From positions 2,344,988-2,408,987 of the forward strand of contig NZ_CP054476.1 in the NCBI RefSeq assembly GCF_013341275.1: DNA of 64,000 bases, written 5' to 3'. Every line of letters begins with the position of its first letter. Position 1 is the first letter of the stretch. Shown in pieces: positions 7,335 to 16,285 of the stretch. Under the pieces are notes generated by a model. That model made no database searches. It saw only the letters and a program-made list of their open reading frames with translations, and was not told the origin of the DNA. The position numbers and the translations under genes were made by a program. The DNA is from Methyloligella sp. GL2 (GTDB lineage Bacteria > Pseudomonadota > Alphaproteobacteria > Rhizobiales > Methyloligellaceae).

Positions 7335-8729
7335 ATGAGTGTCGAATCTGGCGATAAGTCCGCCATGGACGAAGCCGCCGTCAGAGCGTTTTTGGACGAG
7401 AACGCCATCGAGACGGTGGTCTGCGCAATTCCCGATCTGTGGGGCCGCCTGGTCGGCAAACGCCTGACCCGCCGGAGCTTCGAACGGGTGCTGCTGGAGG
7501 GCGAGTCCCTCAATGCGTCCGTTTATCTGTTCTGCGTCGACATGGATATGGAGCCGCAGCCGGGCTACGCGATCACCGATTGGAGCCGCGGCTTCCAGGA
7601 TTGCCGCTTTGTACCCGACGCCGCCACCTTGCGCCTGGTGCCCTGGATGCCGGGCACGGCATTTGCCTTATGCGATGTGGTGGACGAGCAAACCGGCGCG
7701 CTGCTGGAGCTGGCGCCGCGCACCATTCTGAAGCGCCAGATCGAGCGCGCCGCCAAGGCTGGGCTCAGCTTCAAATGCGCCACCGAGCTCGAATTCTACA
7801 TGTTCGAGGACAGCTTCGCCGAAGCGTGGGAGAAGAAATACGAGGCTTTGACGCCGACCTCCCGCTACCGGGCCGATTATCACGTGCTGCAATCGACCCT
7901 GGACGAAAGCTTCATCGGCCGGGCGCGGCAGCAGCTTCTGCAGGCCGGTGTGGAGGTCGAATTCTCCAAGACCGAATGGGGCCTCGGCCAGCAGGAGATC
8001 AATCTCCGCTATGCCGAAACGCTGGAGATGGCCGATCAGCACATTCTCTATAAGACCTGGATGAAGGAGCTGGCCGGGCTCGACGGCAAATCGCTCACCT
8101 TCATGCCGAAGCCGTTCTTCGAGGATGTCGGCTCCTCCTGCCATGTTCATATGAGCCTGTGGGACGCGGCGGACGGCACGCCGAAAGGCTGGCAGGACGG
8201 ACAGCCGGCCAATCTCTCGCCGGTGTTCGATCAGTTCCTTGCCGGGCTGCTGGCGGGCAGCCCGGATCTGATGGTGCTCTTCGCGCCGACGGTGAACGCC
8301 TATAAGCGGCTGCAGCCAGAATCCTTCGCCCCCACGGCCATCGCGCTCGGTCTGGACAACCGCACCTGCGCCTACCGGCTGGTCGGCCATGGCGCCGGCT
8401 ACCGGGTGGAAAATCGCGTACCCGGCGCCGACACCAATCCTTACCTGGCGCTTGCCGGAATGATCGCCGCGGGGCTCGAGGGCATCGAGAACGGCCGCAA
8501 GGCGCCGTCGCTGTATGACGGCAACGCCTATCTCGACGAGGCGCTGACCCGCGTGCCGGGCACGCTCGGCGAGGCGATCGCCTGCTTCCGCAATAGCGCG
8601 CTCGCCAAGTCTGCGCTGGGCGAAGAGGTGCACACCCATCTGCTGAATTTCTACGCCCGCGAGAACGCCGCCTATGAGAATGGCTGCGTCACCGACTGGG
8701 AACGCAAGCGCTATTTCGAGCGCATCTGA
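7335..8729 (+). CDS. glutamine-synthetase-like ligase 2
   Basis: Second glutamine-synthetase-like protein, 464 residues, clearly diverged from the one upstream. It starts with the beta-grasp stretch CAIPDLWGRLVGKRLTRRSF; the metal-binding Glu pair is in ATELEFYMF, the His motif in SSCHVHMSLWD and the Arg region in ENRVPGADTNPYLALAGM. The ATG at 7335 is preceded by GAGGGGG and is preferred to a GTG six codons upstream. Two adjacent paralogues may form a hetero-oligomer or handle different amines. The tail YENGCVTDWERKRYFERI resembles many gamma-glutamyl-amide ligases. It is part of an operon with the SDR and creatininase-family genes downstream. Confidence 0.87.
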   Translation: MSVESGDKSAMDEAAVRAFLDENAIETVVCAIPDLWGRLVGKRLTRRSFERVLLEGESLNASVYLFCVDMDMEPQPGYAITDWSRGFQDCRFVPDAATLRLVPWMPGTAFALCDVVDEQTGALLELAPRTILKRQIERAAKAGLSFKCATELEFYMFEDSFAEAWEKKYEALTPTSRYRADYHVLQSTLDESFIGRARQQLLQAGVEVEFSKTEWGLGQQEINLRYAETLEMADQHILYKTWMKELAGLDGKSLTFMPKPFFEDVGSSCHVHMSLWDAADGTPKGWQDGQPANLSPVFDQFLAGLLAGSPDLMVLFAPTVNAYKRLQPESFAPTAIALGLDNRTCAYRLVGHGAGYRVENRVPGADTNPYLALAGMIAAGLEGIENGRKAPSLYDGNAYLDEALTRVPGTLGEAIACFRNSALAKSALGEEVHTHLLNFYARENAAYENGCVTDWERKRYFERI

Positions 8730-8777
8730 CCGCCGCCCAATCCGGCCAGTCCGGCCAATCGACTTTTGGAGAGTTGC

Positions 8778-9539
8778 ATGACGTCATCGACGAATATCGC
8801 CCTTGTGACCGGCGGAACCGGCGGCATCGGCAAGGAGATCAACCGGCGCCTGCTGGCGGACGGCTACAAGATCGTCGCCGCCGATATGACGGTGCCGGAA
8901 GAGCTTTCCGGCAAACAGGATCCCGAGCAGCCGGAAGGCGTCCTGCTTTACCGCATGGATGTGCGGGACAGCGAAAGCGTCGATGCCTGTATCGCCTTCT
9001 GCGTCTCGCAAGGGCGCTTGAAGACGGTGATCAACTGCGCCGGGCTGCTGCGCCACGGCGAAATCGAGGACGTCACCGACGATGCCCTGGCCACGGTCTG
9101 GGATGTGAACGCCGCCGGCGCGACGCGGGTCTGCCGCGCCGCCAGCCCGCACCTCACCGAGGGCGCCTCCATCGTCAACATCTCCAGCATCACCGGCCGG
9201 GTCGGCCGGATGCGCGGCGGCTCGATGTACGGCGCCTCCAAGGCGGCGATGGAAGCCTTCACCAAATACCTCGCGGTGGAGTTCGCACCGCGCGGCGTAC
9301 GGGTCAATGCGGTGGCGCCGGGCTTCATCGCGGTGCTGCCGATGAGCCCATCGATGCGCTTCATCGCTCATGCCGATAACGACCAGGACGCGCTGGCCTG
9401 GTGCCAGGCGCAAAGCCCGATGGGGCGCACCGGCCGCCCCGAGGAAATGGCCGGCCCTGTCGCCTTTCTCGTCTCCGACGATGCCTCCTTCATCACCGGC
9501 CATGTGCTGGTGGCCGATGGCGGCGTCGCGGCCGTCTAA
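8778..9539 (+). CDS. short-chain dehydrogenase/reductase (SDR 1)
   Basis: NAD(P)-dependent oxidoreductase of 253 residues with a Rossmann fold. The cofactor motif TGGTGGIG is at the N-terminus, INCAG follows beta-4, and the catalytic Ser and YxxxK are in ISSITGRVGRM and YGASK. The C-terminus ends with the usual FITGHVLVADGG. The start at ATG 8778 has GGAGAG upstream. It lies 48 bp after ligase 2 and 20 bp before the creatininase-family gene. SDRs of this class interconvert secondary alcohols and ketones; here it could form the ketone used by the monooxygenase, which is inference. Confidence 0.9.
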   Translation: MTSSTNIALVTGGTGGIGKEINRRLLADGYKIVAADMTVPEELSGKQDPEQPEGVLLYRMDVRDSESVDACIAFCVSQGRLKTVINCAGLLRHGEIEDVTDDALATVWDVNAAGATRVCRAASPHLTEGASIVNISSITGRVGRMRGGSMYGASKAAMEAFTKYLAVEFAPRGVRVNAVAPGFIAVLPMSPSMRFIAHADNDQDALAWCQAQSPMGRTGRPEEMAGPVAFLVSDDASFITGHVLVADGGVAAV

Positions 9540-9559
9540 CGACAACAAGGGAGACCCAC

Positions 9560-10312
9560 ATGCCCCGTTGGGATAAACTCACCAGCCCCGAGATCGGCGA
9601 GATGATCGACGGCGGGATGGACCTGGCGGTCCTTCCCATCGGCGCCACCGAGCAGCATGGCGGCCATCTGGCGACCGGCACCGACACCTTCTCGGCCGGC
9701 ACGCTTGCCGCGCACGCTGCGGCCGAGGCCGACGTGCTGGTGTTGCCGGCGATTCCTTACGGCTGCTCCCACGGCCATACCGAGCTTTGGCCCGGCACCT
9801 TGTCGGTGGAGCCGGAAACCCTGACGGCATTGATCCTGGACGTCTCGCGCTGGGCGATCCGCTCCGGCATCAAGCGGCTGATCTATCTTTCCGGCCACGC
9901 CACCAACGGACCGTGCATCGGCAGCGCGATTTTGAAGCTCCGCTACGAGCAGCCGGAGATCCGATTCCGCAGCGTGGATATTTGGACCATCTCCAAGCGC
10001 GTCGGCGAGCTGTATTTCCGGGACGCGGAGGATTTTCACGCCAATCGCGGCGAGACCTCTTTGCTGATGCATGCAGCGCCCGACATGGTGCGTCCCGACA
10101 AGGCCGAGGACGTGGAGGACGTCACCCCCGGCCTGGTGTTCCAATATCCGATGCCGCGCACCACGCCGACCGGCGCGGTCGGCCGCCCCAGCGAAGCCAG
10201 CCCCGAGGATGGCCGAGAGATGATGGAGATCATCGTGGAGGATCTGACGGCGCTGCTGCAACAGGCCCTGGCCGAAGAGTGGCCGCGCATTCCCGCCGCC
10301 ACGAAGCCTTAA
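9560..10312 (+). CDS. creatininase-family amidohydrolase
   Basis: Metal-dependent hydrolase of 250 residues in the creatininase / MftE family, members of which hydrolyse cyclic or linear amide bonds. The motif LPIGATEQHGGHLATGTDT carries the family's first Glu, His and Asp metal ligands, SGHATN the central His, and HANRGETS a later conserved Glu. The open frame extends upstream into the SDR gene, but ATG 9560 with AAGGGAG before it is the plausible start. It is the last gene of the rightward operon and ends 6 bp before the convergent amidotransferase-like gene. In this setting it may open a lactam or remove a gamma-glutamyl or carbamoyl group; the substrate is unknown. Confidence 0.88.
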   Translation: MPRWDKLTSPEIGEMIDGGMDLAVLPIGATEQHGGHLATGTDTFSAGTLAAHAAAEADVLVLPAIPYGCSHGHTELWPGTLSVEPETLTALILDVSRWAIRSGIKRLIYLSGHATNGPCIGSAILKLRYEQPEIRFRSVDIWTISKRVGELYFRDAEDFHANRGETSLLMHAAPDMVRPDKAEDVEDVTPGLVFQYPMPRTTPTGAVGRPSEASPEDGREMMEIIVEDLTALLQQALAEEWPRIPAATKP

Positions 10313-10318
10313 GACGGC

Positions 10319-11077
10319 TCAAGGCGTGGGCGAGATCTGTTCGCCGGCGCTTTCGGCGACAAGCGCCATCCAGCGCCGCATGATGGTTTTGGAGAAGGCT
10401 TCCTGCGGCTGCTGATAGGTCTCGAAATCCGCCGTGTGGCGCGGCAGAGGGTTGTTGCGCCCGAGCCGTTCGAAGAAGGCCGGATCCTCGCTTAAGACCC
10501 GATCGTTCCAGCTCTCCACGATTCTCGGCGTGACCTCGAAATGGCATTGGAAGCCGTAGGTCCGCTCGCCGAGGCGGAAGGCCTGATTGGGGACCGTGCG
10601 CCCCGACAGCAGATGCACCGCGCCGTCGGGCAAGTCGAACGTATCCTCGTGCATCTCGTACAGCCAGACCGGCTCATCGATCCCGCCGAGCAGCGCGTCG
10701 CCCGCCGCCTCATGGGTTGCCTCCAGCCGGGTGAAGCCGCATTCGAAGAATCCCAGGCGCCGGATCTTGGCGCCATAGGCATGAGCAACAATCTGGGCGC
10801 CGAGGCAGGAGCCGAGGATCGGTTTTCCCGCGGCGTGAAATTCGCGCACCAGCGCCTTGAGTTCGTCGAAATAGCGCCGGTAGGTCTCGTCGTTGACGCT
10901 CATCTCGCCGCCGAAGACGATGAGCCCGTCATAGCCTTCCGATGAGGGCGGCAGCGGATCGCCGAGCCGCCGGTGGCGCCAGGCGAGCTTGCCGCCGCAT
11001 TCGGTGACGGTGCTGCCGATAGTGCCGGCCTCGAACTCCTCCATATGATAGGCGCTGCCGACGGCCAGAATTCTCAT
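10319..11077 (-). CDS. class I glutamine amidotransferase-like hydrolase
   Basis: Flavodoxin-like class I glutaminase-fold protein of 252 residues. The nucleophile elbow ILGSCLGAQI carries the Cys, and GFQCHFEVTP carries the His and Glu of the CHE triad. It stands alone, without a synthetase domain, like GuaA-type amidotransferase homologues and gamma-glutamyl hydrolases. In aniline degradation a similar protein (TdnT/AtdA2) is encoded with a glutamine-synthetase-like ligase and splits the gamma-glutamyl amide; the pairing here with two such ligases suggests a comparable role. It is the last gene of a leftward three-gene unit (SDR 2, unknown protein, this gene), 10 bp after the unknown gene. 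Confidence 0.85.
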   Translation of the reverse strand: MRILAVGSAYHMEEFEAGTIGSTVTECGGKLAWRHRRLGDPLPPSSEGYDGLIVFGGEMSVNDETYRRYFDELKALVREFHAAGKPILGSCLGAQIVAHAYGAKIRRLGFFECGFTRLEATHEAAGDALLGGIDEPVWLYEMHEDTFDLPDGAVHLLSGRTVPNQAFRLGERTYGFQCHFEVTPRIVESWNDRVLSEDPAFFERLGRNNPLPRHTADFETYQQPQEAFSKTIMRRWMALVAESAGEQISPTP

Positions 11078-11087
11078 GACTTGATTC

Positions 11088-12155
11088 TCATGGCTTGTTG
11101 CCGCCCTCTCCCCTGCGCGCAGGCGGCGTTGCGCCCACTTCCAAAAACGCCTCGTCCGGAATCAAATCCGGGTGCTTGTAAAAGCGCCAGGTGCAGACCG
11201 ATTTCTCCCGGTCGCGCGGCCAGACCGGCGGGCTGACCACGCGGGCCGGATAGCCCATGGCCTCGATGGCCTTCTGCTGGCCGAGCCGGCAGCAATGGGT
11301 GCAGTACAGGCAAACGCCTTCCAGGTTCCAGGCCCAGTCGTGCTTGCCCTCGACCAAAGCGTGACCGTAGGGCGGCTCGAAGCGCGGCGGGGTGCCGTCG
11401 GGGGCGGTGTCGAAGGTGCGGCCGCCGGAGCCGCAGGGGGCGAACTCCACGGCGATGCAGTCGCCCTCGTCGCGATAGGTGATGTCGCCGCCGCGCTTCG
11501 GCCCCGGCATATGACCGCGCAACGCGAAGATCGCCATATCGACCAATTGCCGGTGCGAGAGCGACCAATCCTGGTTGTCGGGGGCGAAGCGGCTGTAATT
11601 GCCGTACCAGATCGCCATGCCTTCATCCCAGAACTCGACCACCCGCTCTTGCCCGAGCGTCTTGGCGAGAAAGCCGAGCAGCTCGCAGACCCAATCGCAT
11701 TTGCGGTCGTGGTCCTCGCGCCAATGCAGCGCGGCGGCCTCGATGGCGGCAATGGCCCCGGGTTTGTCTTTTTTCTCGCAGCAGGCAACCGCCTCGGCAA
11801 TCAGCTCTTTATAGCGGTCCCAGCCGGGCTCGAAGTCGAGAGGATTATCTTCGTCCGGAGAAAGCAGCGCCGTGATGCGCGCGATCTCGGCTTCGACAGC
11901 TTCTCGCGGCACGCCGTTGCGGATCAGAAACTCGGGGATCGCCTCGACCCAGGCGACATACACCTCCTGCGGTTCGGTGCCCTCCTCGATGACGTAAGCG
12001 GCAAGCGCGGCGGCATCGTCGAACCGTCCCTCCTCGATCGCCTCGATCGCCACCGCATGGGTCGAGCGTTCCAGTTCGGACGGGCTCCCCCGCCGAAAAC
12101 TCATATCCAGATCGGAATCGTAGCGGAGCGGAGAAGACGCAGTTTGGTGTTCCAA
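11088..12155 (-). CDS. protein of unknown function with C-terminal Cys cluster
   Basis: I do not recognise this 355-residue protein. The N-terminal half is helical and acidic (ELERSTHAVAIEAIEEGRFD, ALAAYVIEEG) and contains a second helical part with CCEKKDKPG and HWREDHDRKCDWVCELLGFL. The C-terminal part, from about residue 225, holds FAPCGSGGRTF and EGVCLYCTHCCRLG, then CTWRFYKHPDLIPDE. The four clustered Cys plus nearby His could bind zinc or an iron-sulfur cluster. No signal peptide or membrane segment. The TTG at 12155 lies 30 bp after SDR 2; an ATG at 12104 is an alternative start. Its position between SDR 2 and the amidotransferase-like gene, under operator copy 4, ties it to the pathway. 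Confidence 0.75.
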   Translation of the reverse strand: MEHQTASSPLRYDSDLDMSFRRGSPSELERSTHAVAIEAIEEGRFDDAAALAAYVIEEGTEPQEVYVAWVEAIPEFLIRNGVPREAVEAEIARITALLSPDEDNPLDFEPGWDRYKELIAEAVACCEKKDKPGAIAAIEAAALHWREDHDRKCDWVCELLGFLAKTLGQERVVEFWDEGMAIWYGNYSRFAPDNQDWSLSHRQLVDMAIFALRGHMPGPKRGGDITYRDEGDCIAVEFAPCGSGGRTFDTAPDGTPPRFEPPYGHALVEGKHDWAWNLEGVCLYCTHCCRLGQQKAIEAMGYPARVVSPPVWPRDREKSVCTWRFYKHPDLIPDEAFLEVGATPPARRGEGGNKP

Positions 12156-12185
12156 AATGTTTTCCAGTTAGACGGATTTTGCCAG

Positions 12186-12953
12186 TTAAACGAGTTTGGC
12201 CAGCAGCCCGCCATCGACGGGCAGGTCGACGCCGGTGATGAAGGAGGCCTTGTCGGAGAGCAGGAAGAGGCAGGCAGCCGAGATGTCTTCCGGCAGTCCG
12301 ACGCGTCCGATGGGGGTGCGGTCGGACATGGCCTGAACCCGCGCCTCGTCGGCATAGATCCCGTCGGTCATCGGCGTCCAGATCGAGCCGGGGCAGACGG
12401 TGTTGGAGCGGATGCCTTCCCTGCCCAGATCCACCGCCAGGCTGCGCGATAGCGAGTTCACCGCCGCCTTGGAGATCTGATAGGCGTCGAGCGGCCCGTC
12501 CTTCATGATGTTATCGGCGGTGCGCAAGCCGACCACGCTGGAGACATGCACCATGGAGCGCGGCGAGGTCTTGCGCATATGCGGGACCACTGCCCGCACC
12601 ACGGCGATCAGCCCGTCCAAATTCACCGCAAGAGTCTTGCGGTAATGCTCCAGCGGCATATCGACGACCGAGCCGTCCCGCCCCCACATGGCGATACCCG
12701 CCACATTGGCCAGATGGTTCGGGGGGCCGAACTCGGCCGCCACCTGATCGATGAAAGCGGTAACCTCGTCCGGCTCGCTCAGATCGATGCAGCCATAGTG
12801 CAGCCGGTCGCCATAAGCCTCCAACTCGGCGGGCATCGGCTTGATGTCGATGACGCCGACGCGCGCGCCTTCAGCGAGAAGATCGCGGGCGACGGCCAAG
12901 CCGATTCCCCCGCCACCGCCGGTCACGATGGCAACTCTGTCGGTAAACATCAT
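12186..12953 (-). CDS. short-chain dehydrogenase/reductase (SDR 2)
   Basis: SDR of 255 residues. The cofactor loop is TGGGGGIGLA, NVAGIA follows beta-4, the catalytic Ser is in HVSSVVGL and the Tyr/Lys pair in YQISK. The C-terminus has FITGVDLPVDGG. It is the first gene of the leftward unit; the next gene begins 30 bp downstream. Operator copy 4 lies 172 bp upstream, next to a possible -10 element. Adjacent ATG codons at 12953 and 12950 are both possible starts. Probably acts on an alcohol or ketone intermediate of the same pathway as SDR 1 and SDR 3. Confidence 0.9.
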   Translation of the reverse strand: MMFTDRVAIVTGGGGGIGLAVARDLLAEGARVGVIDIKPMPAELEAYGDRLHYGCIDLSEPDEVTAFIDQVAAEFGPPNHLANVAGIAMWGRDGSVVDMPLEHYRKTLAVNLDGLIAVVRAVVPHMRKTSPRSMVHVSSVVGLRTADNIMKDGPLDAYQISKAAVNSLSRSLAVDLGREGIRSNTVCPGSIWTPMTDGIYADEARVQAMSDRTPIGRVGLPEDISAACLFLLSDKASFITGVDLPVDGGLLAKLV

Positions 12954-13124
12954 TGTGCCCGCCTATCGGCCGGCTTCGCCCACATGCGGGCATGGAGGCT
13001 GGTGTCGGGTTTGCTGTGTCTCATGCTCGGCTGAAGAAATCGGTTGAGAGAGAAATCGAGAGGGCCAAAGCCCCCGGAGGGGGCCGACCGAAACCACGAA
13101 AAGTCCAGCCGAGTCCCGCCCTTA

Positions 13125-13143
13125 TGGGTTAGATAACATACCA
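13125..13143. promoter_or_regulatory. operator copy 4, upstream of SDR 2
   Basis: TGGGTTAGATAACATACCA: arms TGGGTT and ATACCA, 7-bp spacer. On the minus strand the same bases include TATGTTATCTAAC, which could hold a -10 element for the leftward SDR 2 unit. Confidence 0.58.
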
Positions 13144-13341
13144 TTGATTTCGCGAAGTCAATGCATCGTTTGGCCGTATGGCGGCGGCACTCTCTCGCGC
13201 CTTTTCAATTCTCACTCTACCCGTTGAACTCACTCACAACTAAAGGTTTTTACAGATGTCCAAACGCGCAATAATCAGTCAGGCCACGCCAGAAGTTTGA
13301 GCAGAAACTGCGATCTCCGGCAGTTGACATGCCCTGTGTTT

Positions 13342-13360
13342 TGGTCTGATCTATAGACCA
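13342..13360. promoter_or_regulatory. operator copy 5, at the importer promoter
   Basis: TGGTCTGATCTATAGACCA, a perfect palindrome with 6-bp arms and the most symmetric of the five copies. It starts 12 bp after a TTGACA -35 box (13324-13329), so a bound repressor would cover the -10 region of the rightward importer operon that begins at 13400. Confidence 0.68.
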
Positions 13361-13399
13361 TAGCGTCTACACCCAGTAACAACGCGATCGGGTTTATCC

Positions 13400-14194
13400 T
13401 TGGCCACGTCTTCCCAAGCTGCCTCCACTGCAACGCCGGCAGGAACACACGTCGATTTCGCGCCAGCCTTGGTGGTCGACGGCATCTCCAAGCATTTCGG
13501 CGGCGTCTACGCGGTGAGAGATGTCTCGCTCACCTGCGCGGTGGGCGAAATCGTCGGCCTGATCGGTCCGAACGGCGCAGGCAAGACCACGCTGATGAAC
13601 CTGATCTCCGGCGCGCTGACGCCCGACGAGGGCAGCGTATCTCTTGGCGGCGTCTCGCTGAACCAGGCGGGGCTATCGGCCCGCGCCATCGCCGGCATCG
13701 CACGCACGTTTCAGAACATCCGCGTCTTCGGGCGCCTGACCGCGCGCCAGAATGTCGAAGTCGCCCATACCAGCTATTTGCGCGACCGGGCCGACAAGCG
13801 GCGCGACCACAGCATCGACGAGATCATGGCGATGCTCGGATTGACCGATGACGCCCAGCGCAAGGCCAGCACCCTGCCCTACGGCCAGCAGCGGCGCCTG
13901 GAGATCGCCCGGGCACTCGCCCTCGCGCCGGACATCCTGCTGTTGGACGAACCGGCGGCCGGCATGAACGAACAGGAATCCTTGGCGCTGATCGAATCCG
14001 TGCAGTCCATCCGGGACGAGTTCGGATGCGGCGTCATCGTCATCGATCACGACCTCAAATTCATCATGCGCGTCAGCGAGCGGATCTACGTGATGAATAT
14101 GGGTGAGCTCATCGCGAGCGGGACACCGGCCGAGGTCCGGCAGGACCCGCATGTCATCGAAGTCTATCTCGGCAAGAAAGCATCGGTCAGCTAG
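13400..14194 (+). CDS. LivG-type ABC transporter ATPase
   Basis: ATP-binding subunit of a branched-chain-amino-acid-type (HAAT) importer, 264 residues. Walker A is GPNGAGKTT, the signature region LPYGQQRRLEIARAL is the LivG form, Walker B is ILLLDEPAAGMN and the H-loop IVIDHDLKFI. The frame begins at a TTG (13400) without a good ribosome binding site; a GTG at about 13471, closer to the conserved core, is possible. First gene of a six-gene operon ending with SDR 3. The palindromic operator 40 bp upstream suggests control by the GntR protein. HAAT importers move amino acids, amides, urea or aromatic acids; the ligand is not predictable here. Confidence 0.92.
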   Translation: MATSSQAASTATPAGTHVDFAPALVVDGISKHFGGVYAVRDVSLTCAVGEIVGLIGPNGAGKTTLMNLISGALTPDEGSVSLGGVSLNQAGLSARAIAGIARTFQNIRVFGRLTARQNVEVAHTSYLRDRADKRRDHSIDEIMAMLGLTDDAQRKASTLPYGQQRRLEIARALALAPDILLLDEPAAGMNEQESLALIESVQSIRDEFGCGVIVIDHDLKFIMRVSERIYVMNMGELIASGTPAEVRQDPHVIEVYLGKKASVS

Positions 14195-14342
14195 ACCGCA
14201 GCCGCTTGTCCAAGGGGGGCAAGCCAAAAGGAGATTTGCGTACGTCTTCGCCAAGCCATGGGCCCCACACTTGGGCATGGCCTGTCGTCTTTTGCGCTCA
14301 ACCGAACGCCGCACTCAGGAAAGGACAGAATAGGAAACCGAC

Positions 14343-15530
14343 ATGACCATCCAACGCAATCCGAAAACATTCCGACGCAAGGCGGGGTCTGCCTTCGCTG
14401 CCGCGCTGCTTACCACGGCCACAATCACCCCGGCCTTGGCCGAAGACAAAGACGATATCGTGATCGGCTATGCCGCCGCGGTCACCGGCGCGCTGGCGCC
14501 TTACGATAGCCCCGACGGCGTGCAATGCCGCATCGACCAGATCAACGATGCCGGCGGCGTGCTCGGCGGGCGCAAGCTGAAGCTGGAGCTGCGTGACATG
14601 AAGAGCGACAGCGCTCTGTCCGCCACCGTGGGCCAGGAATTGCTGGATATGGGCGCGGCGGCCATCCTTTCCCCGCCCACCGACGACACCTCGATTCCGA
14701 TCGCCACCCTGGCCGCGGCCACCAGCACGCCGGTGCTTTCGGTCGGCGGCACCCAGCCGGCCTTTCCGCTGGCCATGCCCACGAACGGCTATCTGGTTCC
14801 CTATGGCGACAACGCGTCTGCCTCGGCCGCCGCGCAATACGCCTGGAGCCAGGGCATGAAGACGGCGGTGCTTATGATCTCCCACGATGTGGGCAGCTAC
14901 TCGCTGATGACGCCGGAATATTTCGCCGACGCCTTCGAACATCTAGGCGGCAAGGTCCTCGGCCGCATCAACTATAATTCCGGTCTGTCGGATTACAGCG
15001 CCCAGATCGCCGAGATCCAGGCGATGGATCCCAAGCCCGACATGATCTTCGGCGGTCTGATCGTTCCGGAAGCCGGCGTGCTTCCGCGCCAGCTCGATGC
15101 GGCCGGTCTCGATATCCCGGTCTACAGCACCGACGGACCGGACGATCCGGGTGTGCTGGAGATCTCCGGCAAGGGCGGCAAGCTCCTGCACTTCGTCACC
15201 CACGGTTTCCCGGCGGAAGGCTCACCTCTGGCGGAGTTCTATGCCGACTGCGAGAAGCGCGGTTATAAGGTGCAGAACATCTTCTTCGGCCTCGGCGGCG
15301 ACGCCGTGACCGTGTTGGCCGACGCCATCGAGAACGCCAAATCGGCCGAGCCCGCCAAGGTCAATGCCGCCATCAAGGAGCTCGACGGCATCGAGGGCAT
15401 CACCACCGACAGCATCACCTATAAGGACCGCAAGGGCATTCCGCTGAAGGGCATGTCGGTGATGGAGATCAAGGACGGCAAGTTCTCGATGATCGAGCCG
15501 ATCAAGCCCGACTACGTCGCGGCGCCTTAG
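14343..15530 (+). CDS. LivK-type periplasmic substrate-binding protein
   Basis: Extracytoplasmic ligand-binding protein of 395 residues for the HAAT importer. A basic N-terminus and hydrophobic stretch (SAFAAALLTTATITPALA) form a signal peptide with cleavage likely after ALA. The mature protein starts DIVIGYAAAVTGALAPYD, the usual type-I fold opening, with GGVLGGRKLKLELRDMKS and later ADAIENAKSAEPAKVNAAIK. The stop codon directly abuts the ATG of the next ATPase gene. The gene lies 148 bp after LivG, further than the other operon members, so an internal promoter or processing site is possible. Confidence 0.92.
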   Translation: MTIQRNPKTFRRKAGSAFAAALLTTATITPALAEDKDDIVIGYAAAVTGALAPYDSPDGVQCRIDQINDAGGVLGGRKLKLELRDMKSDSALSATVGQELLDMGAAAILSPPTDDTSIPIATLAAATSTPVLSVGGTQPAFPLAMPTNGYLVPYGDNASASAAAQYAWSQGMKTAVLMISHDVGSYSLMTPEYFADAFEHLGGKVLGRINYNSGLSDYSAQIAEIQAMDPKPDMIFGGLIVPEAGVLPRQLDAAGLDIPVYSTDGPDDPGVLEISGKGGKLLHFVTHGFPAEGSPLAEFYADCEKRGYKVQNIFFGLGGDAVTVLADAIENAKSAEPAKVNAAIKELDGIEGITTDSITYKDRKGIPLKGMSVMEIKDGKFSMIEPIKPDYVAAP

Positions 15531-16244
<714 letters not shown>

Positions 16245-16285
16245 GCTGCGCAAGCCACGTCGAGTGCCTCTCAACTGGAAACATC

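Larger units (their letters stand above)
12954..13399. other. divergent control region between SDR 2 and the importer
   Basis: This 446-bp gap carries two operator copies, one near each divergent unit, a TTGACA at 13324-13329 and little else. A 14-codon open frame starting at the ATG at 13258 was seen but has no supporting ribosome binding site. Confidence 0.5.

Noticed and set aside
13258..13302. 14-codon open frame in the SDR 2/importer gap
   Set aside because: No ribosome binding site and nothing to support translation; the gap is better explained by promoters and operators.
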